Source of the DNA: Niallia sp. NCCP-28
Lineage (GTDB): Bacteria; Bacillota; Bacilli; Bacillales; Cytobacillaceae
NCBI RefSeq assembly: GCF_023168165.1
Contig: NZ_BQYJ01000001.1
Location: forward strand, 682,001 to 746,000
DNA: 64,000 nucleotides
Reading direction: 5' to 3'
The position numbers were made by a program, and so were the translations under genes. Numbering within the stretch: the first letter of the stretch is position 1; each line of letters opens with the position of its first letter. A model generated the notes under the pieces. The model did no database searches, had not been told where the DNA came from, and worked only from the letters and a program-made list of their open reading frames with translations. Shown here in pieces: positions 19,956-30,092 of the stretch.

Positions 19956-21791
19956 TTATTTTTTCGTATTGCTGTCATCCATTTTCAGCACAGCCATAAA
20001 CGCTTCTTGAGGCACTTCTACCGATCCTACTTGCTTCATTCGCTTTTTACCTTCTTTTTGTTTTTCCAAAAGCTTACGTTTACGGGAAATATCACCGCCA
20101 TAACATTTAGCAAGTACGTTTTTCCTCATCGCTTTTATCGTAGAACGAGCAATAATCTTCTGCCCTACCGCTGCTTGAATCGGCACTTCAAACTGCTGGC
20201 GAGGAATAAGCTCTTTCAATTTTTCTACAATCACTTTCCCACGCTCATATGCAAAATCTTTATGAACAATAAAGCTTAATGCATCCACTTGTTCACTGTT
20301 TAATAGAATATCCATTTTTACAAGAGTTGATTGCTGATAGCCAATTAGCTCATAGTCAAATGAAGCATACCCTCTTGTATTGGATTTTAATTGATCAAAA
20401 AAGTCGTATACTATTTCAGATAAAGGAATCTCATACACGATTTTCACACGTGTTTCATCCATGTATTGCATGTCAATGAATACGCCTCGTTTCAATTGGC
20501 ATAGTTCCATAATTGCTCCTACATATTCATTAGGGGCCATCATCGTCGCTTTTACATACGGTTCTTCAATGCGTTCAATCTTCTGCGGATCAGGCATTGC
20601 AGATGGGTTGTCGACATTGATTTCTGTTCCATCTGTCATAACTACATGATAAATAACACTTGGTGCTGTTGTAATTAAATCAATTTTAAATTCACGCTCA
20701 ATGCGTTCTTGGATAATTTCCATATGAAGCAATCCTAAGAATCCACAGCGGAATCCAAAACCTAACGCTTGAGATGTTTCTGGTTCAAATTGAAGAGCAG
20801 AATCATTTAGCTCTAGCTTCTCTAGCGCTTCACGAAGATCATTAAACTTCGCACTGTCAATTGGGTAAAGGCCACAGTAAACCATCGGATTTAATTTTCT
20901 ATATCCAGGCAGTGCTTCAGTTGCCCCATTTTTGGCATTTGTAATGGTATCCCCAACACGAGTATCCCCAACATTTTTAATAGCCGCAGTCAAGTACCCT
21001 ACATCTCCTACAGATAATTCCTTTGTTGGAGTTGATTTTGGTGTAAACACCCCTACTTCAATTACTTCGAACTCTTTGCCTGTTGCCATCATTTTAATTT
21101 TATCGCCCAGTTTGACTGTACCATCTACAACACGAATATATGTTACAACCCCACGGTAGGCATCATATAAACTGTCAAAAATAAGCGCTTTAAGAGGAGC
21201 TTCAGGATCTCCTTCTGGTGCAGGTACCTTTTCAACAATCTGTTCTAAGATGTCTTCAATTCCTATTCCAGCTTTTGCAGAAGCCAATACTGCATCTTGT
21301 GCATCCAGTCCGATTACATCCTCAATTTCATTGCGGACACGTTCTGGATCAGCGCTTGGCAAATCAATCTTATTGATGACTGGAACAATTTCCAAATCAT
21401 TATCAATCGCCAAATAAACATTGGCCAATGTTTGTGCTTCAATTCCTTGCGCTGCATCTACTACTAAAACAGCTCCTTCGCATGCAGCTAAACTACGAGA
21501 TACCTCATATGTAAAATCAACATGTCCAGGAGTATCAATTAAATGTAATGTATAGATTTCTCCGTCTTTTGCTTGATATTTTAACTGTACGGAATTCAGC
21601 TTTATCGTAATTCCACGTTCCCTCTCTAAATCCATGGAATCAAGCAGCTGATCTTTCATCTCCCTTGCTGTAAGTGCATTGGTTTTTTCTAATATTCTAT
21701 CAGCCAAAGTAGATTTACCATGATCTATATGAGCAATAATGGAAAAATTCCGGATTTTAGATTGTCTTTTTAGCATTTCGTCTCTGTTCAT
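19956..21791 (-). CDS. lepA: elongation factor 4 (LepA)
   Basis: A 611-residue translational GTPase. The G domain has [14 protein letters not shown] near 20, DTPGHVDF near 85 and [10 protein letters not shown] near 135. Domains II, III and V follow, then the LepA-specific C-terminal domain ([20 protein letters not shown] near 480; [20 protein letters not shown] near 550). The ATG at 21791 lies behind GTAGGAGTG; a GTG nine bases earlier overlaps it. Length is typical. Confidence 0.98.
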   Translation of the reverse strand: MNRDEMLKRQSKIRNFSIIAHIDHGKSTLADRILEKTNALTAREMKDQLLDSMDLERERGITIKLNSVQLKYQAKDGEIYTLHLIDTPGHVDFTYEVSRSLAACEGAVLVVDAAQGIEAQTLANVYLAIDNDLEIVPVINKIDLPSADPERVRNEIEDVIGLDAQDAVLASAKAGIGIEDILEQIVEKVPAPEGDPEAPLKALIFDSLYDAYRGVVTYIRVVDGTVKLGDKIKMMATGKEFEVIEVGVFTPKSTPTKELSVGDVGYLTAAIKNVGDTRVGDTITNAKNGATEALPGYRKLNPMVYCGLYPIDSAKFNDLREALEKLELNDSALQFEPETSQALGFGFRCGFLGLLHMEIIQERIEREFKIDLITTAPSVIYHVVMTDGTEINVDNPSAMPDPQKIERIEEPYVKATMMAPNEYVGAIMELCQLKRGVFIDMQYMDETRVKIVYEIPLSEIVYDFFDQLKSNTRGYASFDYELIGYQQSTLVKMDILLNSEQVDALSFIVHKDFAYERGKVIVEKLKELIPRQQFEVPIQAAVGQKIIARSTIKAMRKNVLAKCYGGDISRKRKLLEKQKEGKKRMKQVGSVEVPQEAFMAVLKMDDSNTKK

Positions 21792-21943
21792 CTTGTTCAC
21801 TCCTACAATAATCGCACATGTACACTATTTTTGATTATAGCAGTGTGATTAATAAGATTCAATCAAAACTAATCTAGGCTACTAAATAAATACGCAAACA
21901 GCCCTATTTCTAATCAAACTATTCAACAAAACAAGGGTATATT

Positions 21944-22068
21944 CGTATTCAGGTTGTTATTTAACACATAACCTGAATACGCTTCGCTTTCCGAGAGACG
22001 AACGTCGAGCTGCTTTGCTCCTGCAAGGTGCCAAAATCTGTCTCACTAATCCCCCAGAAGTCTACATG
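21944..22068. repeat. degenerate dispersed repeat B, copy 4
   Basis: It begins with a perfect 12-bp inverted repeat (CGTATTCAGGTT 21944-21955, AACCTGAATACG 21970-21981) and continues with TACGCTTCGCTTTCCG, ACGAACGTCGAGC, CTCCTGCAAGGTG and CCCAGAAGTCTACATGTA. This order matches a GC-rich non-coding repeat common in Bacillaceae, but decayed. The rest of 21792-22159 shows no gene. Confidence 0.55.
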
Positions 22069-22159
22069 TATTTAGGATTCTCCGCACTTCTGAACTGCTT
22101 TTCAGATTCTTTTAAAAGCAACAACCTTTTAGAAAATGGCTAAAATAAAAAATGGCCGG

Positions 22160-22504
22160 CTACTCCTTTTTATCCATCAAATCAGCAGCAATATCCACTC
22201 CCTTTTGAACCAGTGAATTCATTCCATCAGCTACGCCTTTCCCCATACTGGAAAATAAATTATATGCTTTCAGTTCTTCTAGTTGCTGTTTCTTTTTTTG
22301 CAAATCGTGGCTGGTAACATCCTGACCAAGTACAGATGCTTCTAAATTGCCATCATTTTTTTGAAAACCAAGGGCATTTGCAAACTTTTCATCATCATAT
22401 CCTTTCATACTTCTTATGCCATTATTTGCCTGCTGCATGCCAAATAGCACACATAAAAACATTACGAGGGCAATTCCTGCTGCGCGTAAAGTAAATCCTT
22501 TCAT
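22160..22504 (-). CDS. yqxA: YqxA family protein (DUF3679)
   Basis: A 114-residue protein with one N-terminal membrane segment (about 7-24, AAGIALVMFLCVLFGMQQA), then SMKGYDD and an amphipathic Gln/Lys-rich C-terminal helix region. Length, the QANNGI(R)SMKGY signature and position upstream of lepA agree with B. subtilis YqxA, of unknown function and made with the spoIIP/gpr genes. AGGAGG precedes the ATG. Here spoIIP is missing between this gene and gpr. Confidence 0.85.
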   Translation of the reverse strand: MKGFTLRAAGIALVMFLCVLFGMQQANNGIRSMKGYDDEKFANALGFQKNDGNLEASVLGQDVTSHDLQKKKQQLEELKAYNLFSSMGKGVADGMNSLVQKGVDIAADLMDKKE

Positions 22505-22693
22505 GCTTTTTCCTCCTTCAGCAAAAAATCTATATCAAGTGGACAAATAGAAGAGATTTATGTTTTGCTGTTTTCTAGCACTTCTACTAAAATCCTATGT
22601 ATTTACTAGAGAAACTAGAACAAATTACTAGAAAGAAAAATAGGAACAGCAGGGTGTTTTTCTCTCCTACTGCCCTTATTTCAATCAAATTGG

Positions 22694-23815
22694 TTAATGT
22701 GTATTAAAACCTACATTTTCTTGATTAATAGCTTGATGCAATGCAGCATTTAAGCCATTTGCAAGGAGATTGGACATATCTTCAATAAATACATCGACTT
22801 CCTTTGGTGTAACCATTAAATTATGGCCAATCGGAGACAACACTTCATAAATCAATTTTCTTTTTTCTTCTTCTGGCAGTGTTCCAATAATCCCTAAAAA
22901 CGTTTTGCGATGATGTTCTTCCGGCAAATCTTCGTCTTTCAATACTTTTTTTTCTCCAAAATTTAATCCTGCAGGCGCTAGCGCTCTAGAAGGTTTATTG
23001 CCTTCTTTTAATTCTTTGCCAAAATGCTTTAATATATAGTCTATGGTATCACTTGTAATAGAAACGGCATCAACTACTGTCGGTACACCAATGGCAATGA
23101 CCGGCCTTCCCAATGTCGCCCCGCTTAACTCTTTTCGTTTATTCCCGACACCAGATCCAGGATGAATGCCTGTATCTGAAACTTGAATGGTAGCATTTAC
23201 ACGTTCAATTGATCTTGACGCAAGGGCATCAACTACAATAATAAAATCAGGATTTGTTTTTTCGACTACTCCTTTAATAATGTCGCTTGTTTCAATGCCG
23301 GTCAGGCCCATCACCCCAGGAGCAAGAGCACTGACTGGTCTATATCCTTCTTCTACATTTTCTGGCTGCAGTTCATATAAATGTCTTGTCACCAGCACAT
23401 TTTCACAAACCTGTGGACCTAATGCATCAGGGGTTACATTCCAATTCCCTAACCCCACGATTAAACAAGAAGCATTCTCTGTTATATTAAGCTGTTTTAA
23501 AAATTGCGAGAACTCCTCTGCAAATAATTTTTCCACTTCTCTTTGCAGCTCGCTGTCTTGCTGTCTAATGCCGAGCACTTCTATCGTTAAATACTTCCCC
23601 TTTTTTTTGCCGATTAGTTCTTCTCCCTTTTCCGTCACTTCCACGTAAGAGATTTTCATGCCGTTTTCATCTTTTTCTTTAATAATGACACCATCTAATT
23701 GAGATTGATTAGGCTCTGTGTGAATTTTACTTTCTGCCTTTAGGGCCAGCTCTTTTGCTTCAATCGCTAAATCAGTTCTTACAGAATACTTGCTTAAATC
23801 GATAGAATTTTTCAT
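22694..23815 (-). CDS. gpr: germination protease GPR
   Basis: A 373-residue peptidase of family A25, made in the forespore as a zymogen. At germination it degrades small acid-soluble spore proteins. The N-terminal [15 protein letters not shown] holds the expected autoprocessing point, between Asp and Leu near residue 14. The core has [18 protein letters not shown] near 120 and VDALASRS near 195. The start is ATG at 23815 behind GGGAGGAG; a longer frame reaches 23836 without a ribosome binding site. It is divergent from rpsT. Confidence 0.97.
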   Translation of the reverse strand: MKNSIDLSKYSVRTDLAIEAKELALKAESKIHTEPNQSQLDGVIIKEKDENGMKISYVEVTEKGEELIGKKKGKYLTIEVLGIRQQDSELQREVEKLFAEEFSQFLKQLNITENASCLIVGLGNWNVTPDALGPQVCENVLVTRHLYELQPENVEEGYRPVSALAPGVMGLTGIETSDIIKGVVEKTNPDFIIVVDALASRSIERVNATIQVSDTGIHPGSGVGNKRKELSGATLGRPVIAIGVPTVVDAVSITSDTIDYILKHFGKELKEGNKPSRALAPAGLNFGEKKVLKDEDLPEEHHRKTFLGIIGTLPEEEKRKLIYEVLSPIGHNLMVTPKEVDVFIEDMSNLLANGLNAALHQAINQENVGFNTH

Positions 23816-24035
23816 GTCAATCTCCTCCCAGAACAATAGTTCAATTTATTCCTATCTTTTCCTAGGAACAGAAAAAACATTCATTTAAAAAGCCCATCCT
23901 CCACCAATTTATATTGACTAATCAAAGAAGAATAAATTACACTAGTACTTTAGAGAAAGAAAAACATTAAACTTTCGTATAAACAGCTTTTTATAGTAAA
24001 TATCAAGTTGTTTTCAGCAAATTAAAAGGATAGTA

Positions 24036-24064
24036 TTGCATTATCGATCTGCTTTTGATAAAAT
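24036..24064 (+). promoter_or_regulatory. sigma-A promoter of rpsT
   Basis: TTGCAT (24036-24041), 17-base spacer, TAAAAT (24059-24064). Confidence 0.7.
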
Positions 24065-24100
24065 ATCACTTGTTCTTTAAGTTTGTTTTAGGAATGTAAA

Positions 24101-24123
24101 ATCGAGAGGATATGCCACTCGAT
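24101..24123 (+). promoter_or_regulatory. leader hairpin before rpsT
   Basis: ATCGAG (24101-24106) pairs with CTCGAT (24118-24123) around an 11-base loop, 25 bases before the rpsT start. It could be an S20 feedback site, but that is a guess from its position. Confidence 0.4.
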
Positions 24124-24148
24124 GCTTCTTTTTAGGAGGTGAACGTAA

Positions 24149-24415
24149 ATGCCAAATATTAAATCTGCGATTAAACGCGTGAAAACTAGTAATGCTCGTA
24201 ACGCTCAAAACACTACAGTTAAATCTGCAATGCGTACTGCTGTTAAAAAGGCTGAAGCTGCTATTGCTCTTAATGACGCAACTGCTGCAAATGAAAGTTT
24301 TGTAGAAGCTGCTAGTAAATTAGACAAAGCTGCTGCAAAAGGTCTTATTCATAAAAATGCTGCTGCTCGTAAAAAATCTCGTTTAGCGAAAAGAAAAAAT
24401 GCTATAAACGCTTAA
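24149..24415 (+). CDS. rpsT: 30S ribosomal protein S20
   Basis: The 88-residue bS20, a three-helix basic protein binding 16S rRNA. It begins [20 protein letters not shown] and ends [28 protein letters not shown] precedes the ATG. It is monocistronic with its own promoter and terminator, divergent from gpr and convergent with holA. Confidence 0.98.
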   Translation: MPNIKSAIKRVKTSNARNAQNTTVKSAMRTAVKKAEAAIALNDATAANESFVEAASKLDKAAAKGLIHKNAAARKKSRLAKRKNAINA

Positions 24416-24427
24416 TTGAGTGAACGC

Positions 24428-24458
24428 AGGCTATCATGTAAAATGATAGCCTTTTGTT
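24428..24458 (+). terminator. terminator of rpsT
   Basis: AGGCTATCAT and ATGATAGCCT form a perfect 10-bp stem, followed by TTTGTT. Confidence 0.85.
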
Positions 24459-24462
24459 ATGC

Positions 24463-24495
24463 AAAAAAAACGCGAATTTTTCCATTCGCGTTTTT
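24463..24495 (-). terminator. terminator of holA
   Basis: AACGCGAAT (24469-24477) pairs with ATTCGCGTT (24484-24492); TTTTTTG follows on the minus strand. Confidence 0.85.
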
Positions 24496-25532
24496 TAATG
24501 AGCTTTTTTATTAAATCGATCATGTATTTGAAAAAAAATCATTTCAATAATCATATGTTTATTCATACTTCCTGTTTTCATCCCATAATCAGCTTCGGCA
24601 AATAAGTTGATGCATGCCAACAGTTCTTTTTCGGAAAACCTCTGTGCTTGTCCAGCTGCTAGTTTCACCCGAAATGGATGAACTTTTAAGACAGAGGCTA
24701 TTTGCTGTTGTCCATAACCCGCTTTAGAAAGTCCTTTCACCTGATAAATCAAACGAAATTGATTTGTTATAATCGCTAATATTTTTAATGGTTCTTCATT
24801 TTGTTTCATAAGATCATAGTAGATGCGTAATGCATCCTCTATTTTCCTTGAAATAATCTTATCTACCAATGAAAATATATTTTGCTCCAATGATTTTGCA
24901 ACTAGCTCCTCCACAATTTCTTTTGTGATTAAATGAGAATCTTGCACATACAATGCCATTTTATCTACTTCACTTGTTAATAAAAAAAGATTTGTTCCAG
25001 CAAGGTGAAGCATTGTGTCAAGCGCTTCTTCATCCATTTCTACTTTATTAAATGCAGCTCTTTGCCTCATCCATTTTTTTAATTCTGCTTCGGTTAGCTT
25101 TTTGGCCTCTAACACTTCTGCATTCTTTTTAAGTTCTTTTGTAATTTTTTTTCTTTCATCTAACTTTTCAAAACTCCCAATAAGCAAAAGGATTGTATAA
25201 GGAGGTGGCTCTTTTAAATACACTTCTAATTTTTTTATGTCATGTTCTACTTTTGACTTTGTTTTTTCTGCAGTCAAAAAAAATGGATTATGCAAAACAA
25301 TAATTTTTCTCTCTCCAAAAAAGGGAATGGTTTCCGCATCTTCCAATATTGCTTCTATTGGCGTCTCTTCTAAATCATAAGAAGATAAGTTAAAATCTTC
25401 TTCATTTATATCAATTGCTGATTGAATTAATAATTGTTTTGTTTCATTTATTAAAAAAGTTTCAGCACCATAAAATAAGTAGATGGACGAAAACCTTTTC
25501 TTTTTTATATTTTTCCATAATTCTTCTACCAT
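24495..25532 (-). CDS. holA: DNA polymerase III subunit delta
   Basis: A 345-residue subunit of the clamp loader that opens the beta clamp. An AAA+-like N-terminal domain starts near SSIYLFYGAETFLINE (about 15-30), with PFFGERKIIVLHNPFFL near 88. The C-terminal collar helices end in EADYGMKTGSMNKHMIIEMI. Length matches B. subtilis YqeN/HolA (347). Normally the small yqzM gene lies between holA and comEC; I find none here. Confidence 0.95.
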   Translation of the reverse strand: MVEELWKNIKKKRFSSIYLFYGAETFLINETKQLLIQSAIDINEEDFNLSSYDLEETPIEAILEDAETIPFFGERKIIVLHNPFFLTAEKTKSKVEHDIKKLEVYLKEPPPYTILLLIGSFEKLDERKKITKELKKNAEVLEAKKLTEAELKKWMRQRAAFNKVEMDEEALDTMLHLAGTNLFLLTSEVDKMALYVQDSHLITKEIVEELVAKSLEQNIFSLVDKIISRKIEDALRIYYDLMKQNEEPLKILAIITNQFRLIYQVKGLSKAGYGQQQIASVLKVHPFRVKLAAGQAQRFSEKELLACINLFAEADYGMKTGSMNKHMIIEMIFFQIHDRFNKKAH

Positions 25533-26087
25533 AAAATTCTCCCCATAAAAATTTTTAGCCTATCCTTTTCTCCTATCCTAAAGAAGCTTTTCTCTTTTTA
25601 CAAGTGGCAAACAAAATATCTGTTTTATTTGTTTTTTCTTCTATTTATTTCTATGCTTCTAAAAATAGAAAAAGGATATAATGAAAATCCATATTTGCAA
25701 GTATAATGGAACAATTTATCCATTTATATAAATGCATGATGGATTCTCTTTATTATATCCTCTTTCGATCTATGATGAACATTGCTTAATAAGGCCTAGG
25801 ATACTTATTAAGCAACGGTGCGACATGATTATACTATTCCCTCAAACCTCTGCCTCTATTTGTGTAAAGTCTTGTCATTTAGGGAATGGTTGTGTTAAGT
25901 ATTTCCTTTAAATTAGTTCATCTAAAAATAAATCAGCGCATGTTAGAGCCTTTCTGCTTTATTATTACTTATATGTTTTTCATAAAAAAAAGAAAAAAGC
26001 AATTAGATTTTTTCCTTGCTAATACATGTATGCTGCAAGCTAAGATTGGGAGAATCCCCCTTAGATTCATTGCTTCTTGCTTTTAGT
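25533..26087. other. gene-free stretch with a 12-bp inverted repeat
   Basis: This 555-bp gap between holA and comEC is AT-rich. TTGCTTAATAAG (25782-25793) and CTTATTAAGCAA (25804-25815) are perfectly complementary around a 10-base loop, with no T-run. A plus-strand frame from 25886 lacks a ribosome binding site and has a composition unlike a protein. yqzM, expected here from B. subtilis, is not visible. Confidence 0.6.
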
Positions 26088-28415
26088 TTATGGCAATTGC
26101 ATAAAAAAGGTGCCTTTCTTATTTGAAAATTTATAGGTTATTTCACCATTTAAATCTGTTCTCCATACAGTAATATGCGCTTTTTGCAGTCTATCAATAA
26201 CTGCTTTATGAGGATGGCCATAACGATTATTTTTTCCTGCAGAAATAATTGCCGCTTTTGGATCAACTTTTTGAAGAAATCTTTCCGAAGTTGATGTTTT
26301 GCTGCCATGATGCCCAATTTTTAAAATATCCGTTTGAAGATTAGGATATCTGCTTAATAATAATTGTTCTCCGCTTTCCTCCAAATCACCTGTGAACAGC
26401 CAATTTAAACCACCTATTTTGGCTTTTATGACAATAGATGCATCATTTTTATTTTCTATATTTTCTGTTAGAGGAGATAGAATATGAAAGCGAGTATCCC
26501 CACTTAAAAATGATTGTCCCCCTCTTACATAGGAAACAGGAATTCTTTTTTGAGCTGCAAGCTGCAAAATCTCCTTTTCCTCTTTTCCAGGTTCAAGATT
26601 TGTTTGGGGAAATACGATTTCTTTTACTCTAATTGAAGAAATCACTGCTAAACTGCCGCCAATATGGTCTAAATCCCCATGTGTCAATATTAATTTATCA
26701 ATTGTCGCAATGCCTTTGCTTTTTAAAAAAGGGACTAATGTATCCTTTCCTACTTCATATGGATTGTTTCTTCTCTGCCACTCTTCTTTATCGAACTCTA
26801 TGGTTCCCCCTGTATCAATTAAATAAATGCCTTGATGCTCCGGAAGCTTAATTAAAATACTATCTCCTTGCCCAACATCAATAAAAGAGACTTCTCCCTC
26901 TGCGTGATAATAATTCCCCATCACCTGCATTAAAACTAAGCAAAACGGAATAAATAATAAACAAATGCGGCTCGGACCGTTATTTTTTTCGAATTGATAA
27001 AAAAAAATAATCGACGCTGCAAGATAAAAAAACAGCATAAAATTAGAAGGTTTCCCCAATATAACAGTGCTGGATGGCAAGGAAGATACTTGAATAATTA
27101 AACGATTGGAATAAGATAAAACCACATCCATTGGCAACAATAAAATATCTATCATAAAAGGAACAAAAAAGGAAAAGACAAACACAACTAATAAATAGGG
27201 AAGAACAATAATGGAATAGAATGGAATATACACTACATTGGCCAAAAGGGATAACGTGGGAATTTCATAAAAATAAGATAAAATAATAGGCACTACAGAA
27301 AACTCAGAAACAAATGTAGGAAATAACAGTTTATACATAATATTAGAGGATAAATGAATAAAAATAGAAGAAGAAAGCAGCAAAAACAAACAGACAGTAA
27401 AAGATAAGATAAAACCAACATCAAAAATCACTTTTGGCTGAAAAAAAATATAAAAAAGAAAAACAAAACTTAACAGATCAATGGAAGGAAATGAGCGAAG
27501 TGTTTTTGCTTTTAACTTAAGAAGAACGAGCATAGAAGTGGCCACTGCACGAATTACACTGGGACTTAGTCCTGTCAACACAGCATATATCGGCAATATA
27601 ATCAACATAATTGTAGTAGCTTTTTCTTTAGTAATTCCAAAACGGATCATCAAAAAATAAAAAATAGCAATAAGGATAATGATATGCGATCCTGAGATAG
27701 CTAATAAATGAATAATCCCCAATCTCTGAAAAGCGGTTTGAATCCCTTCATCCATCAACTGTCTATCTCCAAATATAAGCGCAACAGCAACCCCTTTTGT
27801 TTCTTCAGAAAACTTTTTTTCTATCCACTTTATGCCTGATTGCCTTTCTGCTTCGATCAGATGGATAAGGTTAACCGAAGAATCCAAACAAGTTTCAATT
27901 GTAAATGCATCTGCTTTTACATTCCAATAAATTGAATGATTCCATAAATACTTTTTATAATCAAAACTAAATTCATTTCTTGCAGAAGCTGGTTTCTCTA
28001 ACTTACCTATTGCTAAACATCTGCTTCCAAGCAAAGAAAGCTTTTCAATCTCTTCTTTTTCCGCTTCAGATTTTATTTTATAGGAAAAGTGTATCTTTTC
28101 ATTTGTTGTCACTTCTTTTGCAACGCCTTTTAACATATCGCCATCCACTGTCGGTTCTTCTAAAAAAAGAATAGTGAACTTTGTAGCAGTCGGAAGCAAG
28201 CGGGAAAAAGAAAGACGATTTTCCAAGTCGGCACGAAAAAAAAATAATCCAAAAATAAAAAATAGGGCGCCCAGAGAAATTAACGTAAATTTTTTTGATA
28301 CAAAAAGCCACAAAACATAAAGAAAAAATACAAAAAGAAAAAAATACAAGTGCAGAAAAACACATAAATAAGCAAACAAACCTGCTATACTAAAATACAA
28401 TATTCTATTTCTCAT
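26088..28415 (-). CDS. comEC: competence protein ComEC (DNA channel)
   Basis: A 775-residue integral membrane protein that forms the channel for single-stranded DNA during transformation. N-terminal membrane segments (about 5-55) come first, then an OB-like outer domain (about 65-190). The competence domain has multiple helices (about 220-490, HLLAISGSHIIILIAIFYFL near 235). A C-terminal metallo-beta-lactamase-like domain has LTHGDLDHIGG near 590 and KIGHHGSKTSTS near 705. The start ATG at 28415 is 9 bases after AGGTGA; a longer frame starts inside the ribosome binding site. It is third in the comE operon. Confidence 0.96.
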   Translation of the reverse strand: MRNRILYFSIAGLFAYLCVFLHLYFFLFVFFLYVLWLFVSKKFTLISLGALFFIFGLFFFRADLENRLSFSRLLPTATKFTILFLEEPTVDGDMLKGVAKEVTTNEKIHFSYKIKSEAEKEEIEKLSLLGSRCLAIGKLEKPASARNEFSFDYKKYLWNHSIYWNVKADAFTIETCLDSSVNLIHLIEAERQSGIKWIEKKFSEETKGVAVALIFGDRQLMDEGIQTAFQRLGIIHLLAISGSHIIILIAIFYFLMIRFGITKEKATTIMLIILPIYAVLTGLSPSVIRAVATSMLVLLKLKAKTLRSFPSIDLLSFVFLFYIFFQPKVIFDVGFILSFTVCLFLLLSSSIFIHLSSNIMYKLLFPTFVSEFSVVPIILSYFYEIPTLSLLANVVYIPFYSIIVLPYLLVVFVFSFFVPFMIDILLLPMDVVLSYSNRLIIQVSSLPSSTVILGKPSNFMLFFYLAASIIFFYQFEKNNGPSRICLLFIPFCLVLMQVMGNYYHAEGEVSFIDVGQGDSILIKLPEHQGIYLIDTGGTIEFDKEEWQRRNNPYEVGKDTLVPFLKSKGIATIDKLILTHGDLDHIGGSLAVISSIRVKEIVFPQTNLEPGKEEKEILQLAAQKRIPVSYVRGGQSFLSGDTRFHILSPLTENIENKNDASIVIKAKIGGLNWLFTGDLEESGEQLLLSRYPNLQTDILKIGHHGSKTSTSERFLQKVDPKAAIISAGKNNRYGHPHKAVIDRLQKAHITVWRTDLNGEITYKFSNKKGTFFMQLP

Positions 28416-28580
28416 CACATGCAATCACCTTTTAAAGAAATTAATGATCTTTTTCTAAAAGCAAACTTAATACTCAGCAAGGTGTTTCTATGTCTTTTAT
28501 GCAGAAAAATTCCATCTCCTCCTGTCTCCATACCCTCCTGCTCTGCTAATTTATCCTGTACATGCAGGAGAGAAATGCTA

Positions 28581-29168
28581 TCACTTTAAGATGCCTTCAG
28601 AAAGTGCCCCTGCGAATAATACCTTCGCTTGCTCTTTCAATTCTTTTAGCTCTAGAGCATCCATATCTGTATCCTTTAGCTTGTCCACTAGTTTCTCTAC
28701 AAAAAATTGTTTTTCTGCTTGATGTTTATCAAATACTACTTCCTTGTTAGAAACTTGCACCATAGAAATGCCCGCTTGCGTAAACAGTTCTATTGCATAT
28801 GGATGATTTTTATAATCATTTGCATAATAAACCGTTTTAATGCCTGCTTGTATAATTGCTTTGCAGCATTGCAGGCAAGGAAAGTGTGTTACATAAATAT
28901 CTGCTCCTTCTGCTGCTACACCAAACTTGGCACACTGCAATAATGCATTCATTTCTGCATGAATTGTGCGCACGCAATGATTATCGATAACATAACAGCC
29001 TTCATCTATGCAATGAACTCCCCCTGTAATGCTTCCATTATAGCCCCCTGCAATAATTCGTTTATCTCGAACAATGGTTGCACCAACAGCAAGTCTTGTA
29101 CATGTGCTCCTTAAAGCAAGCAGCTCACTTTGTGCCATAAAATACTCATCCCATGAAATTCTGTTCAT
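28581..29168 (-). CDS. comEB: ComEB, dCMP deaminase family
   Basis: A 195-residue zinc deaminase-like protein of the comE operon. RTIHAEMNALLQ near residue 72 carries the zinc ligand His and the catalytic Glu, and THFPCLQCCKAI near 98 the two zinc Cys. ComEB is dispensable for transformation in B. subtilis; dCMP to dUMP deamination is the family activity. The chosen start MNRISWDEYFMAQS at 29168 has AGGTGG upstream; the longer frame adds eight residues without support. Confidence 0.95.
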   Translation of the reverse strand: MNRISWDEYFMAQSELLALRSTCTRLAVGATIVRDKRIIAGGYNGSITGGVHCIDEGCYVIDNHCVRTIHAEMNALLQCAKFGVAAEGADIYVTHFPCLQCCKAIIQAGIKTVYYANDYKNHPYAIELFTQAGISMVQVSNKEVVFDKHQAEKQFFVEKLVDKLKDTDMDALELKELKEQAKVLFAGALSEGILK

Positions 29169-29362
29169 TATTCCACCTACCTGCTTCCTCATTAAATATA
29201 TATTGATTATAACGTGATACTGCCTTTTTCGATAGTGAACTTTTCCTATAGAAACTGAATGCTTATGAATAGTACACTAAATATTTTGGCGTTTATTTAT
29301 CAAATTCAAAAGCCAGCAATCTTTTTCCGTATTTTTTTAAAAAATAGATTGCATAACATTCA

Positions 29363-30007
29363 TTAATTCACTGTAATTAAATCCGCTAATTTTTCATAGG
29401 TCTTTTCGCCAATGCCACTGATTTTTTTTAAATCTTCTTTGGAGGAAAATCCTCCATTGCTCTCCCGATATTCAATAATGGTCTCTGCTTTGGCAGGGCC
29501 TATTCCAGGCAGTTCATCTAACTCAGCTGCTGTTGCCTTGTTTAAATCAACTGCTCCCCCATTGCTGCTTCCATTTTCAGCTGCCCCGCCCGTATTTACG
29601 AAACTTTCCGTACTGCCCCCTGCCCCTTCTTCTCCTTTATACGGTACATGAATAACCATTTCATCAGCTACTTTTAATGCTAGATTTATTCCGTTTTCTT
29701 CTCCCTGCTCCGTTATTCCTCCTGCTTTTTTTATTATATCGACTACTCGATCTCCTTGAAGAGCTTCATATACACCAGGACGTTTTACCGCCCCTTTTAC
29801 ATCAACAATTAACGTTTCTTTTGTTTTGTCTTCTTGTTCCTCCTCCATCCCCTCCTCTTTTATCTCCAAGTCCTCTGTGTCATAAATTGGAGCCGCTATT
29901 TGACTTTGTTGATTTGCAAAAAGATTTGGATATATTTTGTAGCCAATAAATATAAAGATAACGGCTGCAATGATTAAAATCCCTTGATATTTTTTTGCCC
30001 AATTCAT
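29363..30007 (-). CDS. comEA: competence protein ComEA (DNA receptor)
   Basis: A 214-residue membrane-anchored DNA-binding receptor for transformation. A membrane segment at about 8-25 is followed by an acidic Glu-rich spacer, an SLBB-type oligomerisation domain (about 65-125, VDVKGAVKRPGVYEALQG) and a Gly/Ser-rich linker. The C-terminal double helix-hairpin-helix (ELDELPGIGPAKAETIIEYR, then LKKISGIGEKTYEKL) binds DNA. The open frame runs 150 bases further up, across the divergent comER start. AAAGGA lies 8 bases before the ATG at 30007 (30010 also possible). Confidence 0.94.
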   Translation of the reverse strand: MNWAKKYQGILIIAAVIFIFIGYKIYPNLFANQQSQIAAPIYDTEDLEIKEEGMEEEQEDKTKETLIVDVKGAVKRPGVYEALQGDRVVDIIKKAGGITEQGEENGINLALKVADEMVIHVPYKGEEGAGGSTESFVNTGGAAENGSSNGGAVDLNKATAAELDELPGIGPAKAETIIEYRESNGGFSSKEDLKKISGIGEKTYEKLADLITVN

Positions 30008-30092
30008 CATTATCATCCTTTCTAGGTATATTCTTGTCATCGAATTCATATCGTTATATGAGAAACCGCTCATTTTAGGGGGGGAAGGACAG

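Noticed and set aside
25886-26086. Plus-strand ORF of 66 codons in the comEC-holA gap
   Set aside because: No ribosome binding site, Lys/Phe-rich random composition, runs up to comEC's stop; not the expected YqzM.
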